Origin: a virus
Strand: one strand, 5' to 3'
IMG/VR virus record: IMGVR_UViG_3300010354_006498
Coordinates: 1 to 49,172 of that record
Length of the DNA: 49,172 nucleotides
Below, piece by piece: positions 43,643 to 49,172 of the stretch (positions within the stretch are counted from its first letter, which is position 1; each line of letters starts with the position of its first letter). A program made the translations under genes and the position numbers. The notes beneath the pieces were generated by a model. That model worked only from the letters and a program-made list of their open reading frames with translations. It had not been told where the DNA came from and ran no database searches.

Positions 43643-44943
43643 TTTATGTACACCAAATTTCCATTACGAATTTTGAATTCACCTTTTGGTAAATAACCAT
43701 CTGAAACATTTTCTTTACCGAATTGTTCATCATAGAAAGAACGTATATGCTGCATTACAGCAATTATAGCCCATGCTAAAACAACTGCGTGTGCTATTTG
43801 TACAGCGGTCATTAATGCGTCACCAAATGGAGTTAGAAACGGTTTTACAATATCAAATACAGTTTCAAACGAAAATGTACCTTTTATGCCGTATGCCCAA
43901 ATTTGATAAGATTCCAAGACTATATACGATAATATTGGAAATGTAAATGGTCCAGGTCCACCTAACTTAGCGGATACCTTTGATGATACAGGTAATAGTT
44001 TTTCTGCAGCCTGTTCAGATATAACTTCAATTAAAGTTGCTAATGGGTGAAATATTGCTTTTATACCAAGAATAACATAATCAGCAACTTTTCTTCCCAT
44101 TGGATTCTTTATAAGTACACTTGTTATATCTGCTTCATTTAATGTAAAAAGTTCTCTGATGTATTGTTTGTTTGAAAATATAGATTTATATGCTTCAGCA
44201 ATATCTTCCATTGATTTTTCTACTTCATCACCAGAAATACCCTCTGTATCAGTTGGTGTAAAATCACCCGCTAATGTTCTTTTTTCAAATAAACCACCAC
44301 CAACTAATTTTTGATTAAAATACGTTGTTAAGTGGTCATGTACAGATTTAACATCTTCAAAATCTTTTTTTGCGTCTTCGTGTTTATGTGGATGCTTTTC
44401 TTTAAAAACTTTAAACCAAGCCGCATCCATTGTACCTTTGAGTTTATCACCAACTTCCACAACCTTAGTTTTTATAAAGTTTATCATTTTATTAAATGCT
44501 GCTTTTACTTTTTCTACTAATTCTTTAATCATATCTGAGAAGTTTGCCCAAATTGTTTTAACACCTTCCCAACCTTTTATAAAAGCATCTTTAACTTTAG
44601 CACCAACATCAGTTACTTTATCCGTTGCTGCATCCCATGATTTTTTTATAAAATCCGTAAAACCTTCGTTTAAAGTACCTTCGGAAATTAACTTGTGTTC
44701 TTTATTAATTAAACGTATTGTACTTTCATTTATTTTGCTAATACCTTTATATTTCAAATAGTTGCGAACAACCAAACTTTGTGTTTCAGTTAGAACATCA
44801 GAGTTCAATATATTGTTTATTGCGAATTCATCTAAGAAAGCATAAGACATAACTTTATTTAATTGTTTTTTCTGCTCTAATTTTATTTCATTAATTAACT
44901 TAGTTAGATGAAATTTGTTATGTATTTTATTCTTATATTTCAT
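43639..44943 (-). CDS. Tagged amphipathic/hydrophobic protein, paralogue B (434 aa)
   Basis: The N-terminal segment contains HLTKLINEIKLEQ (tag ending at Glu19). Later sites KLISE-G and TLNE-GF precede a long amphipathic region (GWEGVKTIWANFSDMIKELV, continuing as coiled helices). The C-terminal third has hydrophobic segments (FPILSYIVLESYQIWAYGI and AHAVVLAWAIIAVMQ) and ends KGEFKIRNGNLVYIK. It is clearly paralogous to the neighbouring 430-aa protein: same order, the shared G-W-x-x-x-K-x-I-W-x-x-F motif, a matching GGPG.f.f segment and the same ending. The combination of tag, amphipathic helices and hydrophobic end suggests a precursor cut in the head and inserted in a membrane on injection, which is inference. 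No ribosome binding site is visible, so coupling to the upstream gene is likely. Confidence 0.6.
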   Translation of the reverse strand: MKYKNKIHNKFHLTKLINEIKLEQKKQLNKVMSYAFLDEFAINNILNSDVLTETQSLVVRNYLKYKGISKINESTIRLINKEHKLISEGTLNEGFTDFIKKSWDAATDKVTDVGAKVKDAFIKGWEGVKTIWANFSDMIKELVEKVKAAFNKMINFIKTKVVEVGDKLKGTMDAAWFKVFKEKHPHKHEDAKKDFEDVKSVHDHLTTYFNQKLVGGGLFEKRTLAGDFTPTDTEGISGDEVEKSMEDIAEAYKSIFSNKQYIRELFTLNEADITSVLIKNPMGRKVADYVILGIKAIFHPLATLIEVISEQAAEKLLPVSSKVSAKLGGPGPFTFPILSYIVLESYQIWAYGIKGTFSFETVFDIVKPFLTPFGDALMTAVQIAHAVVLAWAIIAVMQHIRSFYDEQFGKENVSDGYLPKGEFKIRNGNLVYIK

Positions 44944-44954
44944 TGCGTATTTAA

Positions 44955-46247
44955 TTATTCTTTAATAAATAATAAGTTACCGTTCTGCATTTTGAATTCA
45001 CCGATTGGGGAATATGATTCAGTTTTTTCTTTATTTACAACATCAACCAAGTTTATAACTATATTAGCAACAGTCCAACAGAATAGTGCAGTATGGATAC
45101 CCCTTACAATATCAAGTCCCACCGAAATTCCAGGAAATAATATTTTTGCAACAAACTCAACTTGAACTTCTCCCATTTTTTTCTTTATGAAAACTTCTAC
45201 AAACTCGCCAAGTAGTGTTCCAAGTAATTCAAACGCGTACGCGCCTGGACCACCAACTGATTTTGTTGCGTTTGAAAAAGCACCAAGTAACTTAGGACCA
45301 ACTGCCTTAGCAATAACTTGACCTAATTTAGCAAATGGCATGAACACCCATTGAATCAACTCTATTGCGTAATGAACAACTTTTTTCAAGGCTGGGTTTT
45401 TAATAGCGTCATCTAAGTGTTCAACCGAATGACCTTCTTTTAAATTTGCTTTTCTTTCACTTCTATTTAATAATTCACTAACTACCCCATAATCTGATAA
45501 AAGATTATTTCTTTTTCTGATTAAACTTTCTAATGCAGGAATTGCTTGTAATCCTTGTTCTGCTGCTTTAGGGTCAACTTTAGGTTCTTCATCAACAGTA
45601 CCGTTTCCTGCTAATACATCTTTTTCCCAAAATGGGTTTGTTATCCATTTTTGAAACCATGCTGATTTCCACCATTTGCCAGTTTCACCTAATTGTTTTA
45701 ATTCTTTTACAAAATCTGGATCAGCAATTAATTTCTTGTCTTTAACTTTACCCATAATTTCAGCACCAACATTTCCAACATTAGCACCAATATTACATAA
45801 TTTTAATAATCCGTTTTTTGCTGAATTAATAACTTCCTGAACCAATTCTTTGAATTCACTCCAAATTGCTTTCATTTTGTTCCAACCACCTACAACTGCT
45901 TCCTTTGCTTTATCACCAAGACTTTTCAAGCCACTCCACATATCACCAAAGAATCCCTCAGACAATTTAATGTGTCCATCTTTTAATTCGGATATAATTT
46001 TTACTTGCTTATCCAATCGTTTAATAGTTGCTTCGGTTAATGACTTTGTTTTTGTTTTACTAAATAACATTTTTAATGCTTTCGATTCTCTAACAGAAAA
46101 AACATCTGAATTTAATAATGAATCTATTGCAGTTTCATCCAAAGAAACAGCTTTTTTTGTAGTTTTGTTTAGTGTACGAACCGTCTGCTTTTGAGATAAA
46201 AGTTCGTTCATAATTGATTTTAATGAGGTTTCATTGTTGTTAGTCAT
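44955..46247 (-). CDS. Tagged amphipathic/hydrophobic protein, paralogue A (430 aa)
   Basis: Start chosen at ATG 46247 with GGAAC upstream; seven codons further upstream lack a site. It begins TNNNETSLKSIMNELL (tag ending at Glu15). A second site KLSE-GFFGDMWSGL comes before the amphipathic GWNKMKAIWSEFKELVQEVI. Hydrophobic stretches include KVVHYAIELIQWVFMPFAKL and GISVGLDIVRGIHTALFCW. The C-terminus IGEFKMQNGNLLFIKE matches paralogue B. The two genes are 11 bases apart and arose by tandem duplication; divergence is high, so the event is old. No known family is recognised. Confidence 0.6.
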   Translation of the reverse strand: MTNNNETSLKSIMNELLSQKQTVRTLNKTTKKAVSLDETAIDSLLNSDVFSVRESKALKMLFSKTKTKSLTEATIKRLDKQVKIISELKDGHIKLSEGFFGDMWSGLKSLGDKAKEAVVGGWNKMKAIWSEFKELVQEVINSAKNGLLKLCNIGANVGNVGAEIMGKVKDKKLIADPDFVKELKQLGETGKWWKSAWFQKWITNPFWEKDVLAGNGTVDEEPKVDPKAAEQGLQAIPALESLIRKRNNLLSDYGVVSELLNRSERKANLKEGHSVEHLDDAIKNPALKKVVHYAIELIQWVFMPFAKLGQVIAKAVGPKLLGAFSNATKSVGGPGAYAFELLGTLLGEFVEVFIKKKMGEVQVEFVAKILFPGISVGLDIVRGIHTALFCWTVANIVINLVDVVNKEKTESYSPIGEFKMQNGNLLFIKE

Positions 46248-46278
46248 AGTTGTTCCATATATATACAAACTGTTTTTA

Positions 46279-46287
46279 AATAAATAT
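46279..46287 (-). promoter_or_regulatory. Promoter-like box (ATATTTATT)
   Basis: A copy of the recurrent motif between the ParB-like gene's terminator and paralogue A, 31 bases before its ATG. Confidence 0.45.
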
Positions 46288-46301
46288 ATAATAAAAATAA
46301 A

Positions 46302-46325
46302 AACCCAATATTATCATATTGGGTT
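46302..46325 (-). terminator. Intrinsic terminator after the ParB-like gene
   Basis: A perfect 10-bp stem AACCCAATAT / ATATTGGGTT with a 4-base loop, followed on the minus strand by TTTATTTTTATT. It lies 26 bases after the stop. Confidence 0.85.
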
Positions 46326-46351
46326 CTATTATAAATTCGTATTAAACTAAT

Positions 46352-47347
46352 TTATTTTCTTTTTAGTTTATTTTTTATTATTTCAGAAACAATTGGCTTC
46401 AATAAGGTAAGAAGTTTTTCTTGTAATTTTTCTTTTCTTACTTTTTTAGCATAAGATTCTTGTAATCTCGTTTTATTAACTCTATTGTATTCACGGAGTT
46501 TTTTCATAATATTTTCTGTAAGTGGTTTCTGACCACGACGCATTTTATAATATGATTCCATCTTTGATTTAACATCATCACCATAAGGTTCTTTAAGGTC
46601 AATAACACCTGCCGCAATAGCTTTAGCAATCTTAGCAACTTCAGGCGCGTTAATAACAGGCATATCTACACGATTTGGAGCCCATCCTGGAATCTTCTTT
46701 GGCATTTTAGCTGCATTAGCAACCATTTTTTTCTTCGCTTCTTCTACCGAACCACCACCCCATTCTTCAAAAGCCGCTTTACATTTTTCTGCATCTTTTT
46801 CTGCCCAATATCCATTAGCTAAAACTGCATCAATAGCGTCTTCTATTGGTTTACCACCAAACTTAGATATATCACCCTTACCTGTATTACCACCTCTTCC
46901 GAGTCCTTTTGTTACAACATTAAGTGCAGTTACTAGAGCAGCACCTGGTAAATCAATCTGTGTTGCTTCAAGAGCAGCGGATGGGTCAACTAAGAATGTT
47001 GCTGCCCAACGGTGATGGCCGTCCATAATATAATTATCGTTTGATATAATCGCTTGTAAATCACCACCAGGTCCACTTGGCATAGGGTTGATTTTCATTA
47101 TTGCAGAAAAAGCAAATTCTACTGCTTTCTGTGGAACTACTTCTTTTTGTGACGGTTTTAATTTAGCTGCAGCAACAGAAACTTTTTTAGATGGAATCTG
47201 ATCATCTTTTTCATTACCATCTGCTTTTCCACCCTTATACGCTGCTTTAGCTGCGTCTGCCGGTACTTTACTTAAACCAATTGCATCGGTTGTACCAAAC
47301 ACTTTATCATCTTCAAACAGGCTTATCTTTTTCTTAGTCTGTTTCAT
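46352..47347 (-). CDS. ParB/sulfiredoxin-fold domain protein
   Basis: Start chosen at ATG 47347 (331 aa), giving MKQTKKKISLFEDDKVFG; the longer frame would start at the foot of the capsid gene terminator. The ParB/Srx signature appears as ISNDNYIMDGHHRWAATFL, with the conserved D-G-H-H-R that contacts phosphate or nucleotide in this fold. An N-terminal Lys/Ala-rich region precedes it. An Ala/Lys-rich middle and a strongly basic helical C-terminus, ending LLKPIVSEIIKNKLKRK, follow. Phage proteins with this fold have been annotated as nucleases or ATP-dependent enzymes. Its place directly after the major capsid gene suggests a late or virion role. It lacks a clear NE tag. Confidence 0.7.
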   Translation of the reverse strand: MKQTKKKISLFEDDKVFGTTDAIGLSKVPADAAKAAYKGGKADGNEKDDQIPSKKVSVAAAKLKPSQKEVVPQKAVEFAFSAIMKINPMPSGPGGDLQAIISNDNYIMDGHHRWAATFLVDPSAALEATQIDLPGAALVTALNVVTKGLGRGGNTGKGDISKFGGKPIEDAIDAVLANGYWAEKDAEKCKAAFEEWGGGSVEEAKKKMVANAAKMPKKIPGWAPNRVDMPVINAPEVAKIAKAIAAGVIDLKEPYGDDVKSKMESYYKMRRGQKPLTENIMKKLREYNRVNKTRLQESYAKKVRKEKLQEKLLTLLKPIVSEIIKNKLKRK

Positions 47348-47413
47348 TTTTTTCCCACTATTATTACAAAAATTACAAATTATAAAAAGAGCGTATCTGT
47401 TTGAACACTCATA

Positions 47414-47422
47414 GATAAATAT
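47414..47422 (-). promoter_or_regulatory. Promoter-like box (ATATTTATC)
   Basis: A copy of the recurrent motif right after the capsid gene terminator, 66 bases before the ParB-like ATG. Confidence 0.4.
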
Positions 47423-47434
47423 AATACAAATAAA

Positions 47435-47461
47435 AAAGGAGTGAGAAAATCTCACTCCTTT
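47435..47461 (-). terminator. Intrinsic terminator after the major capsid gene
   Basis: A perfect 12-bp stem AAAGGAGTGAGA / TCTCACTCCTTT with a 3-base loop, followed on the minus strand by TTTATTTG. It lies 25 bases after the stop and is among the strongest in the window. Confidence 0.9.
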
Positions 47462-47486
47462 CATTTTTTCAACTAACTATCTAAGA

Positions 47487-49133
47487 CTAGATGTCACTTA
47501 AATTTTCTACTTGGATTAAACCGTAGAATTCAGGACGAACTATTTTCTTAGCGTAGCGTGTCATTACCCCTTTACGTGGTGTAAAGTTTGTTGGGTCATA
47601 TACTAACGGTGTCATTACAAGTGGGATATATGGTGCATAAACCGCGCCAGTTTCGAGGAATTGTGTTCCACGGAAACCAACTAAGATTTGGTTTTCTAAC
47701 ATATATGGGTTCTTGTAAACTGTGATACGGCCATTTAATTGACCAACTTTTTGTACACCCATTGCGAATTTCATACCTTCACCATCAACTGCATAGCCAG
47801 GCATAGATTCAAGAATTGTAGCAACTTGTGGAGAACATACTAAGAAGTTTGCGCCACCACGTAATGTTTTCTGATGAATTACGTTTGATACTTTTTGAAT
47901 CTTTGTACCTAATGTTTGGAACCATGTTTGTTGGTTGAATGCAGAAGCTGCACCTTGTGCTGTTGAGTAGTCACCGAATGTACTTGAAGCAGAATCATAA
48001 GTGCGACCAATACGTGCTGACCATCTTTCTGTTGTTTGTGCGTTCTTAATCAACATATCAAGAATTTCTAAGTCAATTTCTTGAGAGATATACTCAGATA
48101 ACATAGAAGTTAATTCTGCTTCTGCGTCAATTGAGTGATATGCATTCAAATCTTGTGCGAATTCAGGTGTCCAAACTGCTTTCAACTTACGTGTTTTAGC
48201 AACAATAGATTCTGAACGTAATTCTAAGTTGATTTCTGGAACACCTAATGATGTTACTGAATCACCTGTTGATGCGTCTTCAAAGTCACCACGAGTTGTT
48301 GCTGTAGGTTGTTTTTCATATGCAATACCGATTGTTGCAGGTGCTGCTGATGCAGAAACAACGAATGTGATTGTTGAATTATCATTTGCTGTTGTTGTGT
48401 ATTGTGGGAAGTATGCTAAAATTGTTGAACCAGATACTTTAAATGCACGAACTGCTTCCATGTCAGGTGTTGTTAATGACGCTGATTGAACAGTAATTGT
48501 CATAATAGCACCAGCATTAAGAGATGCTGAGTAAGCACTTCTAAATTGTGTATCATGTTGGAATACAGATGTAGTATTGTATGTTACTGATCCAGTTACG
48601 AATTCTGTTGAAGATATTGCTGCTGCTTTTGCAAGTGAAGTTTGTGCTTCATTGATTGAGTAGCCAAAACGACCTGCACCATAAAGACCGCCTGATGCAT
48701 CCGCATTTTTTGCATCTTTACCTGTTACACCGAATACAGAGTCAGCTTGTGAATCTTTACCTGCACCTGTTGTGAAACCAGGTTGTGCTGTACCGTATTT
48801 GAAATCTAAGAAGAATACAAGACCTGAAGGTAAGTTCATTGGTTGAACAGAAACAAAATCTTTCGCAGCAATTTCAGAGAAAATACGGCGAACCAATGGA
48901 AGTGCAACACCTGCCCATTCTTCTGAGCCAGCTGCTGTACCTGTACGGTTTGATTCATCAATAAGTTGTTTTGCTTGGTTTTCTAAAAGAACTGCAATAG
49001 AGTTCTTTTCATAGTCATTGTTTAAGTTATCAAGTAAACCTGTTTTTGTCCATTTGTTAACAATTTGACGGTTTTCTTTGATAAGTTGCTTGTGGGGATT
49101 CCCAGAAGCGTTTAATAAAGATTGTACACTCAT
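47487..49133 (-). CDS. Major capsid protein (gp23-like)
   Basis: A 548-aa protein, similar in length to T4 gp23 (521 aa). The segment VALPLVRRIFSEIAAKDFVS followed by VQPMNLPSGLVFFLDFKYG is the gp23 hallmark (T4: MVRRAIPNLIAFDICGVQPM). The C-terminal region includes ITVYKNPYMLENQILVGFRG and PLVYDPTNFTPRKGVMTRYA, typical of the HK97-fold T4 group. The first 60 residues form a charged delta-like region ending KQLIDE-S, which fits removal by a gp21-type prohead protease after Glu60 (T4 cuts after Glu65). AGGA precedes the ATG. It opens the visible late region; portal, protease and scaffold genes would be expected to the right, outside the window. Confidence 0.96.
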   Translation of the reverse strand: MSVQSLLNASGNPHKQLIKENRQIVNKWTKTGLLDNLNNDYEKNSIAVLLENQAKQLIDESNRTGTAAGSEEWAGVALPLVRRIFSEIAAKDFVSVQPMNLPSGLVFFLDFKYGTAQPGFTTGAGKDSQADSVFGVTGKDAKNADASGGLYGAGRFGYSINEAQTSLAKAAAISSTEFVTGSVTYNTTSVFQHDTQFRSAYSASLNAGAIMTITVQSASLTTPDMEAVRAFKVSGSTILAYFPQYTTTANDNSTITFVVSASAAPATIGIAYEKQPTATTRGDFEDASTGDSVTSLGVPEINLELRSESIVAKTRKLKAVWTPEFAQDLNAYHSIDAEAELTSMLSEYISQEIDLEILDMLIKNAQTTERWSARIGRTYDSASSTFGDYSTAQGAASAFNQQTWFQTLGTKIQKVSNVIHQKTLRGGANFLVCSPQVATILESMPGYAVDGEGMKFAMGVQKVGQLNGRITVYKNPYMLENQILVGFRGTQFLETGAVYAPYIPLVMTPLVYDPTNFTPRKGVMTRYAKKIVRPEFYGLIQVENLSDI

Positions 49134-49172
49134 TTTTTTCTTCCTATAATAAAATTATTTTAAACCTGCTAA

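Noticed and set aside
47348-47464. Longer start for the ParB-like gene at 47464
   Set aside because: The extension begins at the base of the capsid terminator hairpin and encodes an unrelated hydrophobic/Cys-rich stretch; the ATG at 47347 fits better.
49155-49172. Possible last codons of an upstream gene (L-A-G-L-K then TAA)
   Set aside because: Five codons are too few to support a gene call, although a scaffold gene would be expected there.

Overview
The window is part of the genome of an AT-rich tailed phage with a contractile tail, distantly related to T4. Every credible gene is on the minus strand, so transcription runs from high to low coordinates. The T4 relationship rests on a gp23-type major capsid protein, gp13/gp14/gp15-type neck proteins, gp18 sheath, gp19 tube, UvsX recombinase, gp32-type SSB, gp41/DnaB-type helicase and a T4 RNase H-type nuclease. 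The polymerase is a short family A enzyme, unlike the family B enzyme of T4. This resembles what I recall of Rhodothermus phage RM378 and the 'Far-T4' group. A small Hc1 histone-like protein and a recurrent TATATTTAT promoter-like motif (compare the Bacteroidota TAnnTTTG element) hint at a Bacteroidota host. However, many genes have strong AGGAG ribosome binding sites, which is unusual for that phylum, so the host stays open.

Layout in transcription order. (1) 49.1-43.1 kb: major capsid protein, a ParB/Srx-fold protein, two tandem paralogues of about 430 aa and a 173-aa protein; the last three carry a short N-terminal tag ending in N-E. (2) 43.0-34.0 kb: a GAF-like membrane protein, PhoH ATPase, neck proteins, tail terminator, coiled-coil protein, sheath, tube, a broken or recoded FeoA-domain ORF, and a tail chaperone with a likely +1 frameshift. 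(3) 34.0-18.6 kb: a 1489-aa tape measure, a 2595-aa protein with about 20 copies of a 44-residue repeat, a LysM baseplate protein, a probable hub protein and a small probable structural protein. (4) 18.6-10.1 kb: family A polymerase, three genes of unknown function (one with a nested internal start), SSB, UvsX, 5' nuclease, DnaB helicase and an unknown gene. (5) 10.0-3.3 kb: class II ribonucleotide reductase, small tagged and membrane proteins, the histone-like protein, HSP20 and a large probable virion protein. (6) 3.3-0 kb: a tight cassette of thioredoxin, a thymidylate synthase-family enzyme with a dCMP-type specificity residue, an AsnB-type amidotransferase and a fold-type II PLP-like enzyme running off the left edge.

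Two themes stand out. First, at least seven proteins spread over 40 kb start with, or soon contain, a tag of the form [LI]-x-N-E, resembling the sites cut by T4-type prohead protease. They may be a set of cargo proteins packaged in the head. Second, the left-edge cassette looks like a nucleotide or base hypermodification pathway centred on a cytosine-type TS homologue. Nine intrinsic terminators and 12 copies of the promoter-like motif divide the window into short transcription units. The only gene-free stretch over 300 bases (35114-35485) holds the FeoA-domain ORF, a terminator and a promoter-like motif. I see no tRNA, CRISPR array or insertion sequence.
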